Assembly (NCBI RefSeq): GCF_963924675.1
Contig: NW_027077448.1
Location: forward strand, 248,001 to 312,000
Source of the DNA: Phocoena phocoena
Lineage: Eukaryota > Chordata > Mammalia > Artiodactyla > Phocoenidae
DNA: 64,000 nt
Direction: 5' to 3'
Part shown: positions 23,401-32,139 of the stretch, piece after piece
Layout: every line of letters begins with the position of its first letter
Position numbering within the stretch: the first letter of the stretch is position 1
The notes under the pieces: generated by a model
Databases searched by the model: none
What the model was told of the DNA's origin: nothing
What the model saw: the letters and a program-made list of their open reading frames with translations, nothing else
Translations under genes and position numbers: made by a program

Positions 23401-25837
23401 CAAATTTTGGGAGCCCAGGAGTTAGGGTCTGACGCAAGAGGGCCCTCATTACCGAGGGACGGAGACTCGCAGCAGACACCAACTCCCAACTGAGGGCCCA
23501 CGTCACCAAGGTGATGTGTGCCAGCCAGGCAGGAGTGACCTCACCGCAGAGGGCCTACCTCACAGAAGGGTGAGGAAACCAGCCAGGATAAGACTCTCAC
23601 CAGAGGGCCCACATCACCAAGGGGATCGGAACCAGGCAGGAGGGTCCTCACACCAGTGTGGCCACATTATAGAAAGGTGAGGAACCCAGAACATGTGGCC
23701 TAAAACAGGGGACCCACATCTCCAAGGGGCTAGGAGTGAGGCAAGCAGGAGTATCCTCACAAAACAGAGCCCACAGAATAAAAGTTGTGAGGAATCCAGC
23801 AGTTGGAACCAGCCAGTAGGCCGCCCAGAGCACAGAGTCTATGGGATCCAGGCCACAGCAAACTCACAGCAGAGGTCCCACATCATGAAACTGTGAGCAA
23901 CCCAGCGGATGGGACCTCAGAGCAGAAGGCCCACATCCCTATGGGGATGGGAACCTGACAGGAGTGTCCTCGGCCCACTTCCACGAATCAGAAAATGTGG
24001 GAACCCAGCAGTTAGGACCTGAGGCCAGAGGACCCTCATCACCGAGGGGAGGAGGCTCCCAGCAGGCTCTAACTGCCACCATAAGGCCGATGTCACCAAG
24101 GCGGGGTGTGCCAACCAGGCAGGAGTGACCTCAGAGCAGAAAGCCCACCTCACAGAAGTGTGAGGAACCCAACAAGGATCAGACTGTCACCAGAGGGCCA
24201 ACATCACCAAGGGAATGGGAACCAGGCAGGAGTGTCCTCACACCAGTGGGGCTACATCACCATAATTTGAGGGACCCAGCACACGTGGCCTCAAACCTGA
24301 GGACACACATCACCAAGGGGCTGGGAGTGAGGCAGGCCAGAGGATCCTCAAAACAGAGGGACCATAGAATAAAAAAGGTGAGGAATCCCACAGTTGGAAC
24401 CTCCGGCAGGCAGCCAGGAGCAGCGAGGCTATGGGATCTAGGCAGGAGTGAACTCACACCAGAGGGCCCTCATCATGAAACTGTGAGCAACACAGCCGTT
24501 GGGACCTCAGAGCAGAAGGCTCACATCCCCATGGGGATGGGAACCTGGCAGGAGTGTCCTTGCACCACTTAGCACGAATCAGAAAATGTGGGAACCCAGC
24601 AGTTAGGGCCTGAGGCCAGAGGGCCCTCATCACTGAGGGGAGGAGGCTCCCAGCAGGCTCCAACTGCCACCATATGGCCGACGTTGCCAAGGCGGGGTGT
24701 GCCAGCCAGGCAGGAGTGACCTCAGAGCAGAGGGCCCACCTCACAGAAGGGTGAGGAACCTAACCAGGATCAGACTCTCACCAGAGGGCCAACATCACCA
24801 AGGTGATGGGAACCAGGCAAGACTGTCCTAACATCAGTGGGGCCAACATCACCAAGGGAATGGGAACCAAGCAAGAGTGTCCTCACACCAGTGTGGCCAC
24901 ATTATAGAAAGGTGAGGAACACAGCACATGTGGCCTCAAACAAGGGGACACACATCACGAAGGGGCTGGGAGTGAGGCATGCAGGAGGAGACGCACAACC
25001 GAGGGCCCATAGAATAAAAAAGGTGAGGAATCGAGAAGTTGGAAACTCCAAGCTGGAGGCCCAGAGCACTGACACTATGGGATACAGGCCAGAGTGAACA
25101 CACAGCAAAGGGCCCACATCATGAAACTGTGAGCAACCCAGCAGTTGGGACCACAGAACAGAAGTCCCACATGCCCATGGGGATGGGAACCTGGCAGGAG
25201 TGACTCGCACCACTGGGCACACATCAGAAAAGGTGTGGAGCCCAGCACTTAGGGCCTGACACCAGAAGGCCCTCATCACTGAGGGGAGGAGGCCCCAGCA
25301 CACTCCAACTGCCACCAGAGGGTCCACATCGTCAAGGCGACGTGCGCCAGCCAGGCAGGATTGACCTCACAGCAGAGGGCCCACATCATGAAAGTGTGAG
25401 CAACCCAGCCGTTAGGACCTCAGAACAGAAGGCCCACACGCTCATGAGGATGGGAACCTGGCAGGAGTGCCCTCGTACCACTTAGCACGTATCAGAAAAT
25501 GTGGGAACCCCGCCATTAGGGTCTGACGCCAGAGGGCCTCATCACCGCGGGAAGGAGGCTCCCAGCAGGCTCCAACTGCCACCAGGGTGCCGAAGTCAAC
25601 AAGGCGGGTTGTGCCAGCCAGGCAGGAGTGACCTCAGAGAAGAGGGCTCACCTCACGGATGTCTGAGGAACCCAACCAGGATCAGAGTCTCACCAGAGGG
25701 CCCACATCACCAAGGGGATGGGAACCAGGCAAGAGTGTCCACACACCAGTGGGGCCACATCATCAAAAGATGAGGAACCCATCACATATGGCCTCAAACC
25801 TGAGGACATACATCACCATGTGGCTGGGAGTGAGGCA
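20478..25837. repeat. Nested minisatellite: ~53-bp sub-units in ~590-bp higher-order repeats
   Basis: About 5.36 kb built from a degenerate unit of 52-58 bp, typically opening CAGAGGGCCCACATCACCAA and closing around GGAGTGACCTCACAG. Eleven distinguishable sub-units recur in fixed order. The sub-unit with GGATCAGACTCTCACC lies near 20,628, 21,218, 21,805, 22,396, 22,995, 23,586, 24,176, 24,768 and 25,678, so the period is 588-597 bp except for a last interval of about 910 bp. Composition is clearly richer in G+C than the flanking satellite. Open frames of 60-120 codons occur in several frames on both strands and are not genes, since the sub-unit lengths are not held to multiples of three. I do not recognise the family. 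Confidence 0.9.
24768..25690. repeat. Rearranged, expanded higher-order unit of the minisatellite
   Basis: This interval is about 910 bp instead of 590. Two internal duplications account for it: an extra AACATCACCAAGG...GGGAACCA sub-unit at about 24,785-24,890, and a second run of roughly five sub-units starting near 25,375 (CACATCATGAAAGTGTGAGC, a repeat of the series at 25,110). Six extra sub-units of about 53 bp plus 590 bp give about 908 bp, matching the observed spacing. Confidence 0.7.
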
Positions 25838-26957
25838 GGTATCTGGAGGGGCACATTTAACTCTAATTTCCCACCAGGAAGAGGAATTAACCAAAGGCTC
25901 AGAGTGCCGTGCTGGACCCTGATTATGGCCTGAAGCAAACCTGCAGTTTTGTGGCCAGCTTACAAGGAAGCGAGTTAAGAAAGGAGCTCAGGGGCACTGT
26001 AATTCACAAACCTGCAGAGATAAATGACAGCTATTGGCAAAAATATATCGAAGTAAGTCTGCAAAGAGGACTTGAAAACGAGGCAGAATTGCAGGAATCA
26101 TATTTCAAGAGGTAGATTGGAATTGCATTTAAAGCATATGAAAAGCGGCAGATCTTTGACAGTGATGCACATGGACAAAAAGTGCGTATACATTTTTCCT
26201 GAATATATTCAGGAAAAAACGCATATGAACATTTTGGCCAACCAAGCACTCCAGCAATGGAAATCCACACTACAATGAAGTCACATTTCCCATTCGTCAA
26301 AAAGGCCATCTGAATAAAGTGTAAAAACCAGAAACACAGGACAGGCCATGGAGAACAGGGAGCCGTGTTATGCTGATGGGCGGGATGTAAATTGCCAACA
26401 GACACTCTGGAGATGTTCATGGTGTATCCTGAAACATCTAAAAAACAAAGCTACAGAGCCTAGGGCACTTCCACTTTTGGCCCTATAGCTTAGGAAAATT
26501 AAAATCAACAAGACACAGCCAACACAAAATTTAGGGCTGCTGTGTTTACAAGAACCTCGAGTCCAGTACAAATTAAATATCCCAGAAAGAAAAAAATGGA
26601 TAAAGAAGTTGTGCTACTTACGTACAACGGAATATCACTCAGCAGTGAAATCAATGTCATCAGGCCTGTAGCAGCAAATTGAGTGGATTTACTTATGATT
26701 CTAAGAGAAATATATCACACAAAGAAAGATAATTATCATAAGATATCACTAATAGAGGGAGTGTAAACTTGGCTACACATAAACTGAATTACAAAACCGA
26801 ACAGAGTCTCACATTTAGATAAAAACCTTATGCTTGCTTAAGGGGAAAGTTGAGTTGGGCTGCTGTATAAAAACAGATTGAAATTAGCACACATACCATT
26901 CCATAAGCCAAATACGTAATAAACAAGACCTACTCTTTGCTCAACGAAATAGACTCA
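25838..26957 (+). repeat. Strongly diverged partial satellite monomer
   Basis: The satellite resumes at GGTATCTG (consensus GGTGTCTG) and can be followed through TTTCCCACCAGGAAGAGG, the palindrome region (26,170-26,241) and most of the L1-derived half, ending at CTCAACGAAATAGACTCAT. The palindrome is decayed (left arm AGTGCGTATACATTTTTCC, right arm CATATGAACATTTTGG) although its centre is intact. The unit is far more diverged than any array monomer. It carries the A-type sequence CCCTATAGCTTAGG, which helps polarise the right-array variants. Confidence 0.9.
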
Positions 26958-26958
26958 T

Positions 26959-27690
26959 CCATGGTGTATCACCTCACACCTATTAGAATGGGCATCATCA
27001 GAAAATCTACAAACAACAAATGCTGGAAACGGTGTGGAGATAAGGAATCCTCTTCCACTATTGTTGGGAACGTAAATTGATACAGTCACTGTGGAGAACA
27101 TTATGGAGTTTCTTATAAAACTAAGAATAGAATTACCATATGATACAGCAATCCCTCTACTGGGCATATACCCAGACAAAACCATAAATCAAAAAGAGAC
27201 ATTCACCACAATGTTCATTGCATCACTATTTACACTATCCAGGAAATGGAAGCAACCTAAATGCCCACAGACAGACGAATGCATAAAGATGTGGTACATA
27301 TATAAAATGGAATATTACTAAGCCATAAAAAGGAATGAAATTGGGACATTTGTAGAGACGTTGATGGATCTAGAGACTGTCATACAGAGTGAAGTAAGTC
27401 AGAAAGAGAAAAACAAATCTTGTATATTAATGCATATATGTGGAACCTAGAAAAATTGTACAGATGAACCGTTTTGCAAGGCAGAAATAGAGCAATACAT
27501 GTATACAACAAACGTATGGACAACAAGGGGGGAAAGCTGTTGGGGATGGTGGTGGGAGGAGTTGAGATATTGGGATTGGTATGTATACATTTATATGTAT
27601 AAAGTAGATAACCAAAAACAACCTGCTGTATAAAAATATAAAATTAAATTCAAAATAAAAAAATAAAATTAAAAAAAGTAAAACAGAAAA
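26959..27690 (+). mobile_element. 5'-truncated L1, plus strand
   Basis: It begins abruptly in the ORF2 C-terminal region (CACCTCACACCTATTAGAAT) and continues through GGGAACGTAAATTGATACAG, GGGCATATACCCAGACAAAA and TGGAATATTACTAAGCC into a 3' UTR. It ends in an A-rich tail (about 27,625-27,690, rich in AATAAAAT). A 76-codon open stretch at 27,091-27,321 encodes IPLLGIYPDKTINQKE and MFIASLFTLSRKWKQPK, typical of ORF2 C-termini, but stops before the end of the domain. It abuts the broken satellite monomer on its left and non-satellite DNA on its right, and I see no clear target-site duplication. Confidence 0.9.
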
Positions 27691-28990
27691 ATATTCTTCC
27701 CTTCACATACATGTATTTATATGAATAAATTATTTCCATGCTTATATCTGTAAATACACAAAAGAGGAATAAAATCTACCTTGAACCAAAAACGAAAAAA
27801 AGATAAAAAAGAACAGAACCCACCAGTTACACAGAGGAAAACCGTTTCAGGGCACTTGCTCCAATTGCAAACAATTCTGAAGTTGGTCAGTGGTGGGGAA
27901 TCATCTCCCATTCAGCCAGCATGCTCCTCACAACAAGCGTCCTCACTGCAAAGCTGGTGGACCGTGCCGAGGTATCTGTGAGTAAACGTGGGCCGAGCCC
28001 CAGGCCAGCTGCTGCTGAAATGTTCCCACCCTTCCAAGGCTAAACACCTGAATATGTACAAGGACTTGAAAACCTAGAGGAAGGGCCATGGAGCCACATG
28101 AGGGACAGCATGCCAGCCGACTTGGTGCCTGCAGGCCAGCCAGGATGGTCCTGGCCCTGGGTGCTCTTCTGGAAGCTCTCCATTTCCCTGCCTGAGATAC
28201 CCCTGCTGTCCCGGCCCCCACTGCTTTCTTCCTTCCTCACCTGTGCCCAGGGAGAAATTCCAGCGGCAGGTGTGGGTGACACATCCTCTTCTTTAGCAGG
28301 TAGCATCTTGGCAACTGCTGCAGAAAGTCCAGCAGAGCCCCACTCACACTGGGACACCCACAAAGCCGTGGCCTCTCACTCCCTCCCACCAGCCCAGCCC
28401 CGAGACTGCTGACAGGGCAGAGAAAATGGCGTCAGGCACAGCTGCAGGGGCTCTTGCTGCCTGGAGCGGTGTTTATATTGATCTCAACCCAGGCACACCT
28501 GGGGAGGGCTGGCCGGCACGGTCAGGCTTCCCAAGCCAGCCAATAATCACCCCTCAGGGGCTCACAGTTGCTGAAAATGGAACTTGCTGAATTGGCCAGG
28601 TCCAAGGAACAGGTGTGGGCTCCTGAGAGTCAGGATAGACAAGGGGCTGCAGCTCTGGCTTGTTTTCTAATTATATTATCTGGCCCATGAGTGGGAGACA
28701 ACTTCAAGAAAACCCTCTCCTAATGAGAGGAACCCAGGAGTCAGGGAGAGGAGGGGTGGGTGGTGGTTGGAGACAGAGGCCTGGTGCCCCGGGTGCAGTG
28801 GAAGTCTCTGGAAGACCAGGTGGAGGAGGCCGCACAGAGTGATGCCCAGGGTCACAGACCTGTCAGAGCTGCTGTTTGTTAGTTCAAGTCCTGCTCTGAG
28901 GTGCTCTGTGTCAGATCTGAGCGACAGGTGAGCTGGGAGTGCTCTGCAATGAGGGCTATGTGCACGGTTCCTGTGTGCCCAGCCCTGCCA
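27691..28990. other. Non-satellite sequence with no recognised gene
   Basis: AT-rich at first (to about 27,850) and then GC-rich. Several overlapping open frames of 60-107 codons exist on both strands (for example 28,098-28,412 plus and 28,040-28,363 minus). None shows a domain, motif or exon structure that I recognise. I see no tRNA-derived SINE and no tandem repeat. It may hold old, unrecognised transposon or segmentally duplicated sequence. Confidence 0.5.
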
Positions 28991-29203
28991 AGGTACCTGC
29001 AAGGGTAGCTCTGTATCCTGGGAGGGGCCTGACCACGGGAGCCCCATGGACTGCAGAGGACCTGCCCAGGGAATCCCATATCCTGGGAGGGGCCTGAACA
29101 CGAGAGCCCCGTGGGCTGGGGTGGGGGTAGGGTACCTGCCCAGGTGAGCTCCATATCCTGGGATTGGCCTGACCTCGAGAGCCCCATGGGCTGCTGGAGT
29201 CCT
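28991..29203. repeat. Short tandem repeat, three ~70-bp copies
   Basis: Three imperfect copies, each with an ACCTGC...TATCCTGGGA core followed by GGCCTGA and GAGCCCC(A/G)TGG, start near 28,991, 29,058 and 29,131. This repeat creates the proline/glycine-rich open frames on the minus strand (28,676-29,236 and 28,879-29,187), which I therefore do not call as genes. The retroviral pol remnant begins immediately after it. Confidence 0.75.
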
Positions 29204-29205
29204 GG

Positions 29206-30290
29206 TAAAGGATGTCAGGACAGTCAGTGAAGCCACTGAGGATATACCTCCAGTAGTTCCTAAATCCTACACCCTGCTGGTCATTCTACCAACCACCAGG
29301 ACTTGGTATTCTGTATTAGTCTTCACTGATGCCTTCTTTTGTATTCCATTAGTCCCAGAGTCACAAGAAATTTTGGCTTGTGAGTGACAGGACTCAACAT
29401 ACAACTAAAACAATACTTCCAGGCTGTCTTGCCCCAAGGGTTCAAAAATTCCCACACCATCTTTGGGGAAAGCTCAGCTAAAGACCTAAAAGTTCTACCT
29501 CTGGAAAAGGAAACACTCCTTCAATATTCAGACGACATTCTGATCGCCAGCCCTACTAAGGAGGCCTCAGAACTACCAAGCCAATAAAGGATAGAAGTTG
29601 TCCACGAAAAAGCTCAAGTATCACAGACTACGGTGACCTGCCTGGGCTTCATTCTCACAGAAGGTCGGAGAAGCCCATCCCAGGAAAGGGAAGAAACAAT
29701 TTACAGCCTTACCCCTTTCTGAAACTAGAAGACAGCTTAGGGGTTCCTGGGGAAGCCAGGGTTTCCTGCCTCTGGATCCCTAACTACAGTCTACTAGCTG
29801 GGCCTCTATATGAAACACTGAAAGGAAAAGATGATGATCCTTTTGAATAGAATCCAGAAATGGCCTTTCAAGAATGGAAAGAGCAGTCAATTCAGACCCT
29901 TGCCCTGGAACTCCCTAATTTAGCTAAACCCTTTGACCTTTCCATTCCTGGTGAAAGGTGAATCGCCATTGGAGTATTAGTGCAAAAACTGGGACCACTT
30001 GAAATGGAACAATGCAAGAATGCCATCCAGGTAGGATAAGCTATGGTCACCAAGGGGCTTGGCCCACCGCCACATCTGGCCAAGATACTGGTGGTATCTG
30101 AAAACCTGGAAATCAGCAGCCCAAAAGGCCACCTCCCTTCTAAGGGAAACGGACCCCACGTGGTGATCCTAATCCCCAACCATGCCCTGAAGTTGCAGGG
30201 TTTGCTCTGTGGGCACACTGACCTCGATTGAGGAGGCCCTCCAACTCCAACCTCCAGAGAGATAACCAGGGGCAACGGGGCACCATGACG
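29206..30290 (+). pseudogene. Degenerate endogenous retrovirus pol fragment (reverse transcriptase)
   Basis: Conceptual translation across several frames resembles class-I (gammaretrovirus-like) reverse transcriptase. The open segment 29,384-29,587 holds LPQGFKNS and, at 29,525-29,536, YSDD in the position of the catalytic YXDD box. Homology continues through the thumb/connection region and possibly the start of RNase H, to about 30.2 kb. Stops and frame changes interrupt it (for example TAA at 29,585-29,587), so no enzyme can be made. Gag, protease and the N-terminal part of RT are missing. It lies between two satellite arrays and fits an old insertion decayed in place. Confidence 0.75.
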
Positions 30291-30580
30291 ACCCGTGTGA
30301 CCATCACTTGACCTGGAGTTTCTCTCATAAAACAACAAGAGTGTGTCCCAAAAGAGTAGACTACTGCTTGCAGTACTTACTGTACCCAGAGGGGAGCTAA
30401 TAATCTTGGCGGGGGAACCGTATATCATGCTGTCACCATAGAAAAGCCTACAGACACCCTGATGATGGTGGCCAATAAGACCGGCTGGACTCCTGTTTAC
30501 TTCCAAAGGCTCTTGACTCAGTGACCATCATGATCCTTCATCACCACTGACCCTGGACTGTCTGGGAGCTGAGCGGGCAG
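30291..30580. other. Unassigned sequence inside the retroviral remnant
   Basis: About 290 bp between the pol-like and env-like fragments. By position it could be a deleted or scrambled end of pol or start of env. I see no motif that settles it. Confidence 0.35.
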
Positions 30581-30985
30581 GATCCTGACACCTGGTGCTG
30601 TTTTTACGTTAATTCAGGGGCCTAATGGAAGAAAGCGCAGACTGTTGGTCAGAGCATCTAGGCTGGCAGAAATGGTCAGTCAGAGCATCTAGGCTGGCAG
30701 AAACGGTCAGCCTAAGGTGGCCGAACAAATGTGGGGCGGAGTGAAACTGGACCTCACAGCGCCACTGCACATCTCCTTTCTGGATCCTTAAAGGTCATTA
30801 GAATCTATAACACTTCCAATACTGGTGCTCAGGTGGACGAGCAGGGAGGCAGGAGGCCTGGGGACAATCAACGTCACCTGGAGGCTGCTGGGGAGAAGTT
30901 CTGACCCTCGCCCACGGGTATGAAGCCTCCTAACTCAGCACTCAGCAGTTACAGAAGAAGGGTCTGCACCCGCAGCACTCCAAGA
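30581..30985 (+). pseudogene. Probable retroviral env transmembrane-subunit fragment
   Basis: At 30,581-30,627 one frame reads DPDTWCCFYVNSG. Two adjacent cysteines (30,596-30,601) followed by Phe-Tyr are typical of the end of the CX6CC motif in the transmembrane subunit of gammaretrovirus-type envelopes; the first cysteine of that motif is not preserved upstream here. A stop follows at once (GCCTAA), and the rest is out of frame and broken by a 31-bp tandem duplication. It cannot encode an envelope protein. The call is from one short motif plus position downstream of pol. Confidence 0.5.
30649..30709. repeat. 31-bp tandem duplication
   Basis: TCAGAGCATCTAGGCTGGCA occurs at 30,649 and again at 30,680, followed by GAAATGGTCAG and GAAACGGTCAG. 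It is a local slippage duplication in the env-like remnant. Confidence 0.9.
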
Positions 30986-31446
30986 ATGAGGAAAGGGACA
31001 AAAGGCAGAAGAGAAGTTTGTCCCAGGAAAAGCCCCTTAAAAATGCCTGGGAGATAAAAATAGAATCTGGGCAATAAAATAAAGTCTAACCATTTTTATC
31101 CTTTGTGCTTTGTCTAATTTCAGGTGCTCCTAGTGTCCCGCATACAGAGGTTCCACACCCGGCACTTCAGACCAGATTTCCTAGAGCAGAATGGCTCGAT
31201 GACACTTCAGCTCCTGGGGCCCAGTTCAGACTCCGTGACATAGAGCCTGAGCTGCAGCCAACCAGGTCCTCGAGAGCTCAGCCCCCTCCCTCCCAGTGAC
31301 TCTGACAGGATCTCTACACAGCAGCCCAGCCCACAGCCCACAGGGTAGCACCTCTCCATTCTCTGATCAAAATATAAAGTTTCCTTTGCTTTTGAACCAA
31401 ACTCAGTCTCGATCTATTGGCTCCAATGACACTGGGCAGGGGGACA
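30986..31446 (+). repeat. Possible 3' LTR of the retroviral remnant
   Basis: A stretch of about 460 bp that could begin TGAGGAAAGGG and end GGGGGACA follows the env-like fragment. It contains AATAAAATAAAG near 31,074, and the tail around 31,376-31,410 (ATAAAGTTTCCTTTGC, then CTCAGTCTCGATC) resembles an R/U5 region. I see no second LTR copy in the window to confirm the borders, so they are inferred. Confidence 0.4.
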
Positions 31447-31799
31447 CTTGTTGGCGTCCACTCTGGAGGATCAGTAACAGAAATTGAGAACATTGTAACT
31501 TCAATGAACAGATGTGTGAGCCAAACTGTAATTAACATAGAACAGTGTATAAGGCTCGGGTAAAATAAGATGTTTCTAACACTTCCATTTGATATTTCCA
31601 TCACTTTCTTATAAGCAAGTTCAGTGAAAAGGTTTGTCTTCTTTGTCAGGTCAATATTAGAGAAACAAAGTGATTTCTTTCCAAGGATGTACATCTAATA
31701 ATCTTGGTTAAAGCTTCAATCTTGTTTTAAATGCTTTTGCATTGAAAATGATACCTCTCTTTCAGCTCCCCCATTTCTGAGAAGCATAAAATCTTATAA
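31447..31799. other. Unassigned AT-rich sequence
   Basis: About 350 bp between the presumed LTR and an L1 fragment. No gene, tandem repeat or recognisable transposon is visible. A 126-codon minus-strand frame (31,314-31,694) spans it and the LTR candidate without any recognised motif. Confidence 0.4.
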
Positions 31800-31972
31800 T
31801 TTATTATTACCAAAGGGAAATGGTAGGAGGAGGGATAAATTAACAGTTTGGGATTAACACATACACACTGCTATGTATGAAATCATCAGCAAGGAACTAC
31901 TGTATAGCACAGGGAACTACACTCAATATTTTGCAATAACCTATAAGGGGAAATGATCTGAAAAAGAATAGA
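31800..31972 (+). mobile_element. L1 3'-UTR fragment
   Basis: GGAGGGATAAATTAACAGTT, ATACACACTGCTATGTATG, GGAACTACTGTATAGCACAG and CAATAACCTATAAGGGG occur in the usual order of an L1 3' UTR. The fragment stops at GAAAAAGAATAG, before the L1 tail. It aligns with phases about 1,215-1,390 of the satellite monomer and is a less diverged reference for that part. Confidence 0.85.
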
Positions 31973-32139
31973 TATTTTTATTGACATCATCCATCAATGA
32001 CAGTAAAAATGGAATCTAAGGGAAGACAGTGGTGAGTGCTTCTGACCCTGAAGACTTCAATCATCTAAAGTTTGGACTCTGCCTACTTCCCAAGGCCCTT
32101 AATGAACATATGTGTAGCCGTAGCTTAAAAAATTCCCCA
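31973..32139. other. Ambiguous sequence between the L1 fragment and the satellite
   Basis: About 165 bp of weak resemblance. GACAGTAAAAATGGAATCTA at 31,999 may correspond to GACAGTGAAATAGAGAGCAA, which follows the L1 part of the monomer. The distance to the first certain satellite sequence also roughly agrees with this. It may be a very diverged monomer end or unrelated DNA. Confidence 0.35.

Noticed and set aside
20663..25933. Repeated 60-141-codon frames in the minisatellite that look like a repeat protein
   Set aside because: Sub-units vary between 52 and 58 bp and the frame is not maintained from one to the next; stops recur in each higher-order unit. No gene is supported.
28676..29236. 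186-codon minus-strand frame rich in Pro, Gly and Leu
   Set aside because: Much of it is generated by the three-copy 70-bp repeat; there is no domain, and it crosses into the retroviral remnant.
29384..29587. Functional retroviral or cellular reverse-transcriptase gene
   Set aside because: Only 67 codons are open, with stops and frame changes on both sides; it is a dead fragment.
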